DNA of 64,000 nt from Asanoa iriomotensis (GCF_016862515.1 NZ_BONC01000011.1:1-64000); one strand, 5' to 3'; positions 7,550 through 16,373 are shown, counted from the stretch's first letter. Numbers and translations: made by a program. The notes: a model not told the origin generated them from the sequence alone.

Positions 7550-9523
7550 TCAGGAGGCCGGCGGTACGCGTCGGCGGACGTCCTGCGCCGTCGACGGGCC
7601 GGGGTGCCAGGTCGACACCCAGGGCTCGTCGCCCTGCGGGTGCACCACGCCCTCCTCGAGCCAGGCGTAGCGCCCGTCGAGGATGCGCTTGGCGGCCTTC
7701 GCGTCGACCGCGTCCGTGTTGTCCCACAGCGCCGCGAACAGGGCCTCGGCGCGGACCTTGGCCTGCTTGCAGAACAGGTCGGCCAGCTCCATGCCCTCCG
7801 GCCGGTCATCCCGCTCGGAGGTGGCCCGCACGCAGACCGCGGCCATCGCGAACAGCTCCGCGCCGATGTCGACGATCCGGCCGAGGAAGACCTCGCGGTC
7901 CTCCATCCGCGCCTGCCAGCGGGACATGCCGTAGAACGTCGACCGGGCCATCTTGCGGGAAGCCCGCTCGACGTAGCGCAGGTGGTGCGCCAGCGGCCCG
8001 TACTCCGCGAAGGCGTTGGGGTTCTGGCCCTTGCCCACCGCGAGGCCCGGCAGCCACTTCGCGTAGAACGCGGTGGCGCGGGCACCGGCCTTGGCCTTGC
8101 GGCCCAGGTCGGCCTTCGGGTCGATGATGTCGCCGGCGACGGAGAGGTGCGCGTCGACGGCCTCACGGGCGATCAGCAGGTGCATGATCTCCGTCGAGCC
8201 CTCGAAGATCCGGTTGATCCGCATGTCGCGGAGGATCTGCTCGGTCGACGCCGCCCGCTCGCCGCGCGCCGCCAGCGACTCCGCCGTCTCGTAGCCGCGG
8301 CCGCCGCGGATCTGCACCAGCTCGTCGGCGATCTTCCAGCCCATCTCGCTCGCGTAGAGCTTGACCAGCGCCGCCTCGATGCGGATGTCGTTGCGGTCGT
8401 CGTCGGCCAGCATGCAGCAGAGGTTGAGCATGGTCTCCAGGCCGTACGTGGTCGCCGCCATGAAGGCCAGCTTCTGCGCGATGGCCTCGTGGTCACCGAC
8501 CGGGCGACCCCACTGCACCCGCTCCGCGGACCACTGCCGGGCCACGTTGAGGCACCACTTTCCGGCGCCGACGCACATCGCGGGCAGCGACAGCCGGCCG
8601 GTGTTGAGGGTGGTCAGCGCGATCTTGAGGCCGCGGCCCTCGCCGCCGATCATCTGGTCGGTCGGCACGAACACGTCGTGGAAGCGGGTCACGCTGTTTT
8701 CCAGGCCCTTGAGGCCCATGAAGGCGTTGCGGCGCTCGATCGTGATGCCGGGCGAGTCGCCCTCGACCACGAACGCCGTGATGCCGCCGCGCCGCCCCTC
8801 GGACTTGGGCACCCGCGCCATCACGACGAGCAGCGTGGCGACCGTGCCGTTGGTGGCCCAGAGCTTGACGCCGTTGAGCCGGTAGCCGCCCTCGACCGGC
8901 TCGGCGATCGTGCCGAGGCGGGCGGGGTCGGAGCCGACGTCGGGCTCGGTGAGCAGGAAGGCCGACACCTCGCCGCCGGCCAGCCGGGGCAGGTAGCGGC
9001 TCTTCTGCTCGGGGGTGCCGAACAGCTTGAGCGGCTGGGGCACGCCGATCGACTGGTGCGCGGAGAGCAGCGCGCCGATGGCCGGGCTCACCGAGCCGAC
9101 CAGCATCAGGCTGCGCGCGTAGTCGAGGTTGGTCAGGCCGAGGCCGCCGTACTTCTCGTCGATCTTCATGCCGAACGCGCCGAGGCGGGACAGGCCGTGG
9201 AACACCTCGTCCGGGATCCGGTCCTCGCGCTCGATCCGCTCGCCGTCGACCTCGCTGCGCACGTACGCGTTGAGCTTCTTGACGAACTCGTCGCCCTTGG
9301 CGGCCCGGATCGGGTCGGGCTGCGGCCAGGGATCGATCAGGTCGAGCCGCAGCCGGCCGAGGAACAGCTCCTTGCCGAAGCTCGGTTTGGCCCAGTCGGT
9401 CTCGCGGGAGGCCTCGGCGACCTCGCGGGACTCCTGGTAGGAAACCGTGCCCGCCTCCTGCGGCAGGGCCCCGGCACCGTCGGCGCCGCCGGCCTCCGGC
9501 GGCCTGTTCTGGGTGGTCGTCAC
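7550..9523 (-). CDS. Acyl-CoA dehydrogenase family protein
   Basis: FAD-dependent alpha,beta-desaturation of acyl-CoA thioesters, as in fatty-acid or branched-chain breakdown. At 657 residues it is longer than the ~385-residue core. About 90 extra residues precede the N-terminal helical domain, and a ~200-residue C-terminal extension follows the catalytic domain, as in large FadE proteins. LLTEPDVGSDPARLGT is the middle-domain substrate loop, and QIRGGRGYETAESLA plus NRIFEGSTEIMHLLIAREA are the FAD-binding C-terminal motifs. It is a single transcription unit ending at the shared terminator. The substrate cannot be told. Confidence 0.9.
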   Translation of the reverse strand: MTTTQNRPPEAGGADGAGALPQEAGTVSYQESREVAEASRETDWAKPSFGKELFLGRLRLDLIDPWPQPDPIRAAKGDEFVKKLNAYVRSEVDGERIEREDRIPDEVFHGLSRLGAFGMKIDEKYGGLGLTNLDYARSLMLVGSVSPAIGALLSAHQSIGVPQPLKLFGTPEQKSRYLPRLAGGEVSAFLLTEPDVGSDPARLGTIAEPVEGGYRLNGVKLWATNGTVATLLVVMARVPKSEGRRGGITAFVVEGDSPGITIERRNAFMGLKGLENSVTRFHDVFVPTDQMIGGEGRGLKIALTTLNTGRLSLPAMCVGAGKWCLNVARQWSAERVQWGRPVGDHEAIAQKLAFMAATTYGLETMLNLCCMLADDDRNDIRIEAALVKLYASEMGWKIADELVQIRGGRGYETAESLAARGERAASTEQILRDMRINRIFEGSTEIMHLLIAREAVDAHLSVAGDIIDPKADLGRKAKAGARATAFYAKWLPGLAVGKGQNPNAFAEYGPLAHHLRYVERASRKMARSTFYGMSRWQARMEDREVFLGRIVDIGAELFAMAAVCVRATSERDDRPEGMELADLFCKQAKVRAEALFAALWDNTDAVDAKAAKRILDGRYAWLEEGVVHPQGDEPWVSTWHPGPSTAQDVRRRVPPAS

Positions 9524-9578
9524 GGCTTCCCCCTTTTGTCGGGCTTGGCTGTGCTGGTTCTGACGGTACCTCGCTCTA

Positions 9579-10118
9579 TTACCCGTCGGTAGGTTTCTCG
9601 AACTCCTCCGGATGCTCCCGCCTCCTGGTGATCTCCGCCTCGGTTTCGTCAGGTTCGCCCCAGTCGCGCCGCGCCCACGGCAGGACGGCCCAGAACGTGA
9701 GGAAGAAGATGGCGGTGAGGCCGCTGAGAATGATCGCGACGTGCCGCGACAGGATGAAGTCGGTGATCAGCAGGACCGCGCTGACCATCGAAACCAGCAG
9801 GAACGACAATCCGCCCGTGGCCATCCGATGGCCGAAGCGGACCAGTTCCGGCTTGCGGCCCTGGCGGAACAGGGCCTGGTGGAAGGCCACCGGTGCGATG
9901 ATCATGGCGGTCGCCGCGGCGGCGGACAGCAGCGCGACCACGTACGTGTTGCGCTGGAACTCGGTCGTCCGCGGGAAGCCGTTGCTGAACGGCAGCGTCA
10001 GCAGGAACGCGAACAGGATCTGCACGCCCGTCTGCGCGACCCGCAGTTCCTGGAGCAGGTCGTTGAAGTTGCGGTCCCACCGTTGTTTCGGCGTCTCCGG
10101 TGGTCGCTCCTCGGCCAT
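9579..10118 (-). CDS. DUF6328-like four-helix membrane protein
   Basis: A 179-residue protein of unknown function. A polar N-terminus (NFNDLLQELRVAQTGVQILFAFLL) leads into four hydrophobic helices, and an acidic/basic tail ends the protein. The NDLLQELRVxQTGVQxLFAFLL signature is typical of DUF6328 proteins in actinobacteria. The open frame extends far upstream, but ATG 10118 is the first start that fits the family. It is divergent from the LLM oxidoreductase gene with a 60-bp gap. Confidence 0.82.
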   Translation of the reverse strand: MAEERPPETPKQRWDRNFNDLLQELRVAQTGVQILFAFLLTLPFSNGFPRTTEFQRNTYVVALLSAAAATAMIIAPVAFHQALFRQGRKPELVRFGHRMATGGLSFLLVSMVSAVLLITDFILSRHVAIILSGLTAIFFLTFWAVLPWARRDWGEPDETEAEITRRREHPEEFEKPTDG

Positions 10119-10166
10119 GGGCCCATGGTCGTCGCTGCCCGGGCCGGCGCGGGGCGAACCACGAAT

Positions 10167-10172
10167 TACCGT
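10167..10172 (+). promoter_or_regulatory. -10 box of a leaderless promoter
   Basis: TACCGT lies six bases before the GTG at 10179, with no ribosome site between, so transcription probably begins at the start codon. Confidence 0.5.
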
Positions 10173-10178
10173 TGAGCC

Positions 10179-11054
10179 GTGCCCGACTACGGCCGTGACA
10201 TCACGTTCGGATACTTCCTCGTCCCCAACGCCGCCGACCCGCTGCTCGCCACCGCGCGGGAGATCGAGGACCGCGGCCTCGACTGGATCGGCGTGCAGGA
10301 CCACCCCTACCAGCGGCGGTACGTCGACACGTTCGCTCTGCTGAGCGCGATCGCCGCGGTCACCACCCGGGTCGGCGTCTTCCCCGATGTCGCCAACCTG
10401 CCGCTGCGGCCGCCGGCCGTGATGGCCAAGGCCGCGGCCAGCATCGACGTGCTCAGCGGCGGCCGGTTCGAGCTGGGGCTCGGCGCCGGATCGTTCTGGG
10501 ACGCGGTCGAGGCGTACGGCGGCCCGCGCCGGACGCCCGGCGAGTCGCTGGCGGCGCTCGAGGAGGCGATGGCTGTGATCCGGCTGGTCTGGAGCGGGCA
10601 ACGCAACCTCCGCTTCGAGGGCCGGCACTACCGGCTGGCCGGCGCGCACTCCGGGCCCGTGCCACCGCACGAGATCGGCATCTGGCTCGGGGTGTACGGA
10701 CCCCGCGCCCTGTCCCTGGCCGGCCGCCTCGCCGACGGCTGGGTGCCGTCGCTGCGCGGCGACATCGCACCGGTCGCGGCCGCCGCCGCCCGGCTCGACG
10801 AGGCCGCTGTCAGCGCCGGGCGCGACCCCGCCGACATCCGCCGCGTGCTGAACATCAACGGCCGGATCACCGACGGGGCAAGCGAAGGCCTGTTGCAGGG
10901 GCCGGTCGACCAGTGGGTCGACGAGCTGACCGACCTCGCGGTCGGCTACGGCTTCGACACGTTCCTCTTCTGGGGCGAGGGTCCCGACCAGCTGCCCCGC
11001 TTCGCGGCGGAGGTGGCGCCGGCGGTCCGCGAGCGCGTCAGGGCCGAGCGGTGA
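10179..11054 (+). CDS. LLM-class flavin/F420-dependent oxidoreductase
   Basis: A 291-residue TIM-barrel enzyme of the luciferase-like monooxygenase superfamily. These enzymes use reduced FMN or F420 to oxidise or reduce small substrates. Recognisable parts are the barrel start ITFGYFLVPNA, LDWIGVQDHPYQRRYVD, the phosphate-binding GGRFELGLGAGSFWDAVEAYGG, and PIWLGVYGPRALSLAGRLADGWVPS written here as IGIWLGVYGP. Whether it uses F420 or FMN cannot be told. Its last 17 bases overlap the 3' end of the convergent TetR gene. Confidence 0.88.
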   Translation: MPDYGRDITFGYFLVPNAADPLLATAREIEDRGLDWIGVQDHPYQRRYVDTFALLSAIAAVTTRVGVFPDVANLPLRPPAVMAKAAASIDVLSGGRFELGLGAGSFWDAVEAYGGPRRTPGESLAALEEAMAVIRLVWSGQRNLRFEGRHYRLAGAHSGPVPPHEIGIWLGVYGPRALSLAGRLADGWVPSLRGDIAPVAAAAARLDEAAVSAGRDPADIRRVLNINGRITDGASEGLLQGPVDQWVDELTDLAVGYGFDTFLFWGEGPDQLPRFAAEVAPAVRERVRAER

Positions 11055-11637
11055 CGCCGAGCATCAGCCGCAACTGGGCCGTCAGCACCTCGCGGAACTC
11101 GACCGGCGAGGGCATCGGCTGCTGCTGCACGCGGGCGACGATCAGCCCGGCGAGGGCCGAGAGCAACAGGTCCGTGACGGCCTCCGCGCTGTGCGCGGGC
11201 TTGAACGCACCGCGCGCGACGCCCTCGCGCACCGCGGCCAGGAAGGGCGCCCGGTAACGTGCCGCCACCTCGGTGCTGTAGTCGCGCAGGTCGTCGTCGC
11301 GCATGGCGGACCGCCAGAACTCGACGAGGATCTGCCGGGTGCGCTCCGAGTTGTGCAGGCTCCGGTCGGCCATCGCGACCAGCCGCCGCCAGGGGTCCGG
11401 CTCGGCGGCGGCCACCGCCTCCAGGGCCACGACCTCCTGGTCGGTGAAGGCCTCCATGGCCTCGATGACCATGTCCTCGCGCGAGCCGAAGTAGTTCTGC
11501 AGGGTGCTGATCGCGACACCGCTGGCCGTGGACACGTCGGTGAAGCGCGTGTTCTCGTAGCCGCGCGCGGCGAGCACGTCGGCCACGGCGTCCAGCACGG
11601 CGGTCCGTTTGGCGCCGCCGGCCCGCCGTCGTCTCAT
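11038..11637 (-). CDS. TetR-family transcriptional regulator
   Basis: A 199-residue repressor. The N-terminal helix-turn-helix runs from KRTAVLDAVADVLAARGYENTRFTDVSTASGVAISTLQNYFGS in the usual TetR spacing (about residues 8-52), and the rest is an all-helical ligand domain. Its start overlaps the oxidoreductase stop (ATGA), so both come from one transcript and it probably controls that operon. A palindrome-rich stretch near 13019-13041 is the likely operator. Confidence 0.88.
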   Translation of the reverse strand: MRRRRAGGAKRTAVLDAVADVLAARGYENTRFTDVSTASGVAISTLQNYFGSREDMVIEAMEAFTDQEVVALEAVAAAEPDPWRRLVAMADRSLHNSERTRQILVEFWRSAMRDDDLRDYSTEVAARYRAPFLAAVREGVARGAFKPAHSAEAVTDLLLSALAGLIVARVQQQPMPSPVEFREVLTAQLRLMLGVTARP

Positions 11638-12986
11638 GTCCTGGGTGGAATGTTGAAGTTCGCGCGGAACATGTTTTCCGGATCCCAGACGGTCTTCGCC
11701 GCCCGGAGCCGCTCGTAGGTCTCTTCGTCATACGCCTGCCGCACGCCCTGCACCGTAGCGTCCGCGGGCGAGAGGTAGCCGGGGTGCTTGGGGCTGCCTT
11801 GTCGGGTCAGCCGGTCGGTGAGCTCTTCGGCCACGTCTCTTTGCAGCGTTTCGCCGGGTGGGACCACGGTCAGTGCGAAAAGGGCGAAGGCGATGTCCCG
11901 GCGCACGGCGTTCGGCCGTTCCGGCGTTCTCGCGAACGCCCCGCCGAGCTGGGTGAGGTTGACCAGGGTGAGCCGGCCGCCGGCGGCGAGCTCGACGATA
12001 GCGTCCACCGTGGACGGTGTCAGCTCGTCGAGCATCGCGAAGTGTTCGACGGACGTGCCCGGATCCGTCGGGTCGTTGGCGATGGTGGCGATCCGCGCGT
12101 ACGGCATGGTGGTCACGGTGTCGGCGAGCGCCGGGGCGGCGGCCCGCAGCGGCGCGATCAGCGCTTCTCCGTCGGACGCCGGCCCGTGGTAGGCCACCCG
12201 GACGAAGACGCTGAGCTTGCCGCGGATGAGCTCGGGGACGAACGGCAGGTCGGGCGCGTGCAGGAAGACGATCGACGAGGTCAGCTCGTCGGGCGCTCCC
12301 GCGGTGAGCGACCGGTAGGCCTCCAGCACCGCGCGGGCGTGCTCACCCGCGAACTGGAGGAAGCCCCCGTACAGCTCGTTGACCGGGAACAGGCCGAACT
12401 CCAGCGCGGTGACGACGCCAAAGTTGCCCTTGCCGCCGAGCAGCGCGAAGAACAGTTCCGGGTCGTCGTCCGGGGTGACGTGGCGCAGCACGCCGTCCGC
12501 GGTCACCAGGTCGACCGACAGCACGTGGTCGGCCGCGTAGCCGTAGGCCCGGCCGAGCGCGACACCCACGCCGCCGCCGAGCGTGTAGCCCACCACGCCG
12601 ACCTGCGGCGCGGAGCCCGCGAGCGGTGCCAGCCCGACCTTGGCGGCCTCCTCGACCACCTGTCCCCAGGTGACGCCCGCCTCGACCGTCGCGGTCCGCC
12701 TTTCCGCGTCGACGCGCACACCGGCCATCCGCCGGGTGGTGATCATCACCGCCTCGTCGGTCACCGACCGGGACGGGCCGTGCCCGGTGTTGAGGACGGC
12801 GACCGAGCGGCCCTGCTCACGGGCGAAGTCGACGGCCGCCTGGACGTCCGCCGCCTCGGTCGCCCCGACGATCACACGCGGCTCGTGCGCGACGGTGGTG
12901 TTGAACACCGCCGCCTCCTCGGCGAAGCCCGCGTCGCCGGGGAAGAACACGGGTCCGCGGACGGTGCTCAGCAGGTCGTGAAGCAT
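11634..12986 (-). CDS. FAD-linked oxidoreductase (BBE/PCMH type)
   Basis: A 450-residue berberine-bridge-type flavoenzyme. The FAD-binding PCMH domain spans roughly residues 35-205: VIVGATEAADVQAAVDFAREQ, the flavin-linking His in NTGHGPSRS, and VGYTLGGGVGVALGRAYGYAADH. A BBE segment near the C-terminus (DEETYERLRAAKTVWDPENMFRANFNI) closes the fold. Only the His anchor is obvious, so the flavin is probably bound at one site. Such enzymes oxidise alcohols, sugars or natural products. It is co-transcribed with the TetR gene and divergent from an ABM-like gene. Confidence 0.9.
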   Translation of the reverse strand: MLHDLLSTVRGPVFFPGDAGFAEEAAVFNTTVAHEPRVIVGATEAADVQAAVDFAREQGRSVAVLNTGHGPSRSVTDEAVMITTRRMAGVRVDAERRTATVEAGVTWGQVVEEAAKVGLAPLAGSAPQVGVVGYTLGGGVGVALGRAYGYAADHVLSVDLVTADGVLRHVTPDDDPELFFALLGGKGNFGVVTALEFGLFPVNELYGGFLQFAGEHARAVLEAYRSLTAGAPDELTSSIVFLHAPDLPFVPELIRGKLSVFVRVAYHGPASDGEALIAPLRAAAPALADTVTTMPYARIATIANDPTDPGTSVEHFAMLDELTPSTVDAIVELAAGGRLTLVNLTQLGGAFARTPERPNAVRRDIAFALFALTVVPPGETLQRDVAEELTDRLTRQGSPKHPGYLSPADATVQGVRQAYDEETYERLRAAKTVWDPENMFRANFNIPPRT

Positions 12987-13018
12987 CTCGAAACCTTCCT
13001 CGACCAGGTCAGGTATAT

Positions 13019-13041
13019 CCGTACGGTACCGTCGTACCGGT
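13019..13041. promoter_or_regulatory. Candidate TetR operator in divergent promoter region
   Basis: GTACGGTACCGTCGTAC (13021-13037) contains half-sites GTACG and CGTAC around the perfect palindrome ACGGTACCGT. It lies 35 bp upstream of the flavin oxidoreductase start and in front of the divergent ABM gene, a typical place for the operator of the operon-encoded TetR protein. Confidence 0.5.
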
Positions 13042-13118
13042 CAGCCGTCGCCAACGATTGTGGCGTGAACCACCCAGTTTTGCCCTTACCACGGCTGGAT
13101 TACGGAGAAAGTCGAGTT

Positions 13119-13412
13119 ATGACCACCGTTGAGCTCACCCGCTTCCGGGCGGCCCGCGCCGACGCCCTGCTCGCCGCACGGCCGGCCATGCTGCGTGACT
13201 TCGAGAGCGACCGCACCGGCTTCCTCGGCGCGCGCCTCATCCGCGTGGGCGAGGACGAGTGGCTGGACATCGTCTACTGGCGCACGCCCGAGGACTTCGC
13301 CGAGTCCCGGCGCCGCGGCGGCGACCGGCCCGGCATCCAGGCGTTCTTCGAGCTGATCGACGAGTTGATCAGCTCCGAGGAGGGCACGACCACCGACATC
13401 GCGGGTCCGTGA
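13119..13412 (+). CDS. Small ABM/DUF4188-like dimeric alpha-beta barrel protein
   Basis: A 97-residue protein. It begins MTTVELTRFRAARADALLAARPAM, then DRTGFLGARLIRVGEDEWLDIVYWRTPEDF, the pattern of dimeric alpha/beta-barrel (ABM-like) proteins in which a helix is followed by strands with a Trp. No catalytic residues can be named. It sits divergent from the flavin oxidoreductase and one base before the next enzyme (TGATG), so it likely forms an operon with it. Confidence 0.75.
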   Translation: MTTVELTRFRAARADALLAARPAMLRDFESDRTGFLGARLIRVGEDEWLDIVYWRTPEDFAESRRRGGDRPGIQAFFELIDELISSEEGTTTDIAGP

Positions 13413-14392
13413 TGCGGGCGGCCTGGTACGACCGGCAGGGTCCGCCGCGCGAGGTACTCCAGGTCGGCGAACTGCCCGACCCGACGCCGGGCGAGGGCGA
13501 GGTCCGCGTGCGGGTGTCGGTCTCCGGCATCCACGTCGGCGACCTGGGCAAGCGCCAGGGCTGGTGGGGTTCGACGATGCCGTTCCCGCGGGTCATCCCG
13601 CACGGCGACGGCGTGGGGACGATCGACGCGGTCGGGCCGGGCGTCCACAAGTCACGCGTCGGGGAACGGGTCTGGGTCTACCTGGCCCAGTCGTACCGCC
13701 CGTTCGGCACCGCCGCGGAGTACACCGTCGTGCCGGCGCACCACGCGGTGCCCCTGCCGGCGGGCGTGCCGGACGAGCAGGCGGCGGGCCTCGGCATCCC
13801 GGGCATCACGGGCCACCGGGCGGTCTTCGCCGACGGGCCGGTGGCCGGTCAACGGGTGGTGGTCACCGGGGCCCTCGGTGCCGTGGGCCGGGCCGCGGTG
13901 GCGGTGGCCCGCCGGGGCGGCGCGACCGTGATCGCGACGGTGCGGGGCACGGACCAGGTCGACGCGGCCCGGGCCGCGGGCGCACACGCCGCGGTCGACA
14001 CGACCCGCGGCGACGTGGCGGAGCGAATCCTCGACGCGGCGGGCGGTGAGCCGGTGGACCGGGTCGCGGAGTTGGCGTTCGACGCGAACATGGCGACGAA
14101 CCTGGAGATCCTGGGGTACGGCGGCGTGATCGCGACGTACGCCACACAGGATTCGGATCCGACCGTGCCGTACTGGTCGCTGGCCTTCAAGAACATCACG
14201 GTGCACTTCCTGAGCAACGACGACTTCCCGGAGTCGGCCAACGAGGCCGCCGCCGGCGATCTGACGGCGGCCCTGGTGGCGGGCGACCTCCGCTATCCGA
14301 TCGCGGCGCGGCTGCCGCTGTCGGAGATCGCCCAGGCCCATGAACTCACGGAACACAGCGCGAGCCGCGGCCGCGTCGTGCTGGACGTCTAG
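13412..14392 (+). CDS. NADPH:quinone reductase-like MDR oxidoreductase
   Basis: A 326-residue medium-chain dehydrogenase/reductase. The N-terminal GroES-like domain (MRAAWYDRQGPPREVLQVGELPDPTPGEGEVRVRV) and the nucleotide-binding fold (VVVTGALGAVGRAAVAVARRGGATVIATV, about residues 145-173) fit the zinc-free quinone oxidoreductase branch. No zinc-binding Cys cluster is visible. Start ATG overlaps the previous stop by one base. Its pairing with an ABM protein and a flavin oxidoreductase suggests a small detoxification or natural-product redox locus. Confidence 0.88.
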   Translation: MRAAWYDRQGPPREVLQVGELPDPTPGEGEVRVRVSVSGIHVGDLGKRQGWWGSTMPFPRVIPHGDGVGTIDAVGPGVHKSRVGERVWVYLAQSYRPFGTAAEYTVVPAHHAVPLPAGVPDEQAAGLGIPGITGHRAVFADGPVAGQRVVVTGALGAVGRAAVAVARRGGATVIATVRGTDQVDAARAAGAHAAVDTTRGDVAERILDAAGGEPVDRVAELAFDANMATNLEILGYGGVIATYATQDSDPTVPYWSLAFKNITVHFLSNDDFPESANEAAAGDLTAALVAGDLRYPIAARLPLSEIAQAHELTEHSASRGRVVLDV

Positions 14393-15228
14393 GGGAACTG
14401 CAGCATCGCCGGGTTGGCGGCCAGGGCGGCGATCTGGTCCATGGTGAAGGGCAGGGTGGTCAGGGACGGCTTGATGCGGCTGTTGCCGCGCGTCCCGTCC
14501 AGCGGTGCCTGTGTCTCGTCGGAGCGCAGGCCCTGCGCGGCCGCGACGACGAGCGCGCCGCCGTCGAGCGGCCGGCTGGCGCTGATGTGGCGGCCGGACC
14601 CGTCCTGCCAGGTGGTCAGAGTGACGCGGACGCCGTCGACGGTGCGCACCTCGCAGTGTGTCGAGGGCGGCTCGGCGGCGCACCCCCCGGCGAGCAGGTC
14701 GGGGCTCGCTGTGGCCCAGATGTTGGCGCTCAGCAGCCCTTCGCGGCCGCGGGAGTCGCTCAGCAGGATGCCGGCGAACGCGACGCTCATGATGCCGTTC
14801 TCCGGCGCCGGGACCGCGCGGTTCGGCAGCACCGCGGTGGGGTCGAAGTCCGTGTCGTAGTTGACCGGGAAGTCCCTCGTCGCGTAGCCCGCGGGGACGG
14901 TCGCCAACAGTTGGCGCCGTAGCTGCGTCGCGTGGGTGCCGGCGGCCCGGGCGCGCGGCGTGTGCTGTGGCTGCGCCTTGGTGGCCGGCGGCGGCGCGAC
15001 GGTCGTGGGCGCCGGCGCAGCCACGGGTGGCGCCGGCACGGCCGACCCGCCCTGCAACGTCAGGGTCACCGCGACGGCGACGACGGTTAGGGCGCCCGCG
15101 GAGGCCGCGGTGGCCTGGCGGCGTCGCCGCACCGAACGGCGGGCGGCGGCGAGCACGTCTCCGCTGTCGCGCAACGGCGGTGGCGGCGTGTCCAGCATGC
15201 GCTCGCAGATCTCCCGTACCTCGTTCAC
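14389..15228 (-). CDS. Membrane-anchored partner of a SigE-family sigma factor
   Basis: A 279-residue protein with a short cytoplasmic N-terminus (MNEVREICERMLDTPPPPLRDSGDVLAAARRSVRRRRQ), one membrane helix (about 42-62), a Pro/Ala/Thr-rich stretch, and a ~180-residue outer domain. The start GTG at 15228 has a GGAGG ribosome site and overlaps the sigma factor stop (GTGA). This matches the usual SigE/anti-sigma arrangement, though no zinc-binding anti-sigma motif (HxxxCxxC) is seen, so its action on the sigma factor is inferred from context. The end overlaps the convergent MDR gene by four bases. Confidence 0.82.
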   Translation of the reverse strand: MNEVREICERMLDTPPPPLRDSGDVLAAARRSVRRRRQATAASAGALTVVAVAVTLTLQGGSAVPAPPVAAPAPTTVAPPPATKAQPQHTPRARAAGTHATQLRRQLLATVPAGYATRDFPVNYDTDFDPTAVLPNRAVPAPENGIMSVAFAGILLSDSRGREGLLSANIWATASPDLLAGGCAAEPPSTHCEVRTVDGVRVTLTTWQDGSGRHISASRPLDGGALVVAAAQGLRSDETQAPLDGTRGNSRIKPSLTTLPFTMDQIAALAANPAMLQFP

Positions 15229-15764
15229 GGTTGTCCTCCAGAGGTGAGTTCGGCGCCGAGCAGGGCGCGCAGCGCGACCAGGCCGCGGGATGTCTGGCTT
15301 TTGACGGTGCCGGTGGAGCACCGCAGGATGTCGGCGACCTGCTCGACCGACAGGTCGTCCCAGAACCGCAGCACGAGCACGGCCCGGTGCCGCGGCGAAA
15401 GCCGCGCCAGTGCGGTGTCGAGCAGCTTCCGCTCGTCCGGCGCACCGGGTTCGTCGGTCGCAACGCTGTCCAATGTGGAACTGCCCGGCGTGGTGGCCAG
15501 CTCGCGGCGCCAGGGCCGCCGCCGCTCGTCGAGGAACGCCCGCAACAGCACCCGGCGGGCGTACTGGTCGAGCACGTCGTGCCGCTGGATCCGGTGCCAG
15601 GCCCGGTAGAGGTTGGTGAACGTGATCTGGGTCAGATCCTCGGCGAGATGCCAGTCGCCACACAACAGGTACGCGGTGTTGCGCAGGCTCCTGGCCCGCG
15701 CCGCGTAGTAAGCGACGAACTCCTCGTCGACGTCATGCCGACCACCCCGCCACGCGAATGCCAT
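15225..15764 (-). CDS. SigE-family RNA polymerase sigma factor
   Basis: A 179-residue ECF-type sigma factor of the actinobacterial SigE (SigE-family) group. Region 2 is FVAYYAARARSLRNTAYLLCGDWHLAEDLTQ through ARRVLLRAFLDERRR, and region 4 is ARLSPRHRAVLVLRFWDDLSVEQVADILRCSTGTVKSQTSRGLVALR. The partner membrane protein starts inside its stop codon. It probably responds to an envelope or redox signal; the target promoter is unknown. Confidence 0.9.
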   Translation of the reverse strand: MAFAWRGGRHDVDEEFVAYYAARARSLRNTAYLLCGDWHLAEDLTQITFTNLYRAWHRIQRHDVLDQYARRVLLRAFLDERRRPWRRELATTPGSSTLDSVATDEPGAPDERKLLDTALARLSPRHRAVLVLRFWDDLSVEQVADILRCSTGTVKSQTSRGLVALRALLGAELTSGGQP

Positions 15765-15863
15765 CAGCTCGGCCGCCCCTTCCAGCCTCGGTCATGGCTA
15801 GACACGTAACGGACCGCCCAACGGGTTCCCTGGAACCGCGCTACTCGGCGCCCAGAAGACAGA

Positions 15864-16313
15864 TCACGAGGGTCCGAGGTCGAGGTGGGCGCGGAGTGCG
15901 GTGGCCAGGGCGTCCTGGTGTTGTTCGGTCACGCGCCGGGCTTCGGGTGCGCCGAGGTACGCGAAGATGCCTGGTCCGCGGCGGTCGTGCGGTAGGTCCG
16001 GCATGCGCGGCACCACGTGGAAGTGCACGTGGGCGAAGCCGTCCTTCTCCGCGAATTGCACCACGTAGGTCTTCACGCACCCCGTCACCGCTCGTAGCGC
16101 CCGGGAGAGGCGAACCTGCCACGTGCCCAGGGTGGCCGCTTCGGCGTCCGTCAGGTCAGCGATCGACGTCACGTGGCGGCGCGGCACCAACACCAACCAA
16201 CCCGACAGGGCCGCGTCGAAGGCGTGGGCGACCCGCCAGTGCTCGTCACCGCAGACGAGCTCGCGCGGCGGCAGCACCGATTGCTGGTTGTTGCGGCACG
16301 AGTGGCAGACCAT
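15864..16313 (-). CDS. HIT family protein
   Basis: A 149-residue histidine-triad hydrolase or transferase acting on nucleotides. The triad HVHFHVVP is near residue 97. The N-terminus carries CHSCRNNQ, and WLVLVPRRHVTSIADLTDAEA fits HIT proteins of the diadenosine polyphosphate hydrolase type. It is transcribed alone. A second, shorter HIT protein is encoded at 51868-52215. Confidence 0.88.
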   Translation of the reverse strand: MVCHSCRNNQQSVLPPRELVCGDEHWRVAHAFDAALSGWLVLVPRRHVTSIADLTDAEAATLGTWQVRLSRALRAVTGCVKTYVVQFAEKDGFAHVHFHVVPRMPDLPHDRRGPGIFAYLGAPEARRVTEQHQDALATALRAHLDLGPS

Positions 16314-16347
16314 GGGCGGACATTAGCGGGTGCGGTGGAAAGGGCTC

Positions 16348-16373
16348 CGGCCCGGCGGAAATCCGCCGGGCCG
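16348..16373 (-). terminator. Terminator after the LVIVD gene
   Basis: CGGCCCGGCGG (16348-16358) and CCGCCGGGCCG (16363-16373) pair perfectly around a 4-base loop, downstream of the stop at 16404. Confidence 0.85.

Noticed and set aside
11784-13412. 542-codon plus-strand frame
   Set aside because: Antisense to the flavin oxidoreductase; only the final 97 codons are a credible gene.
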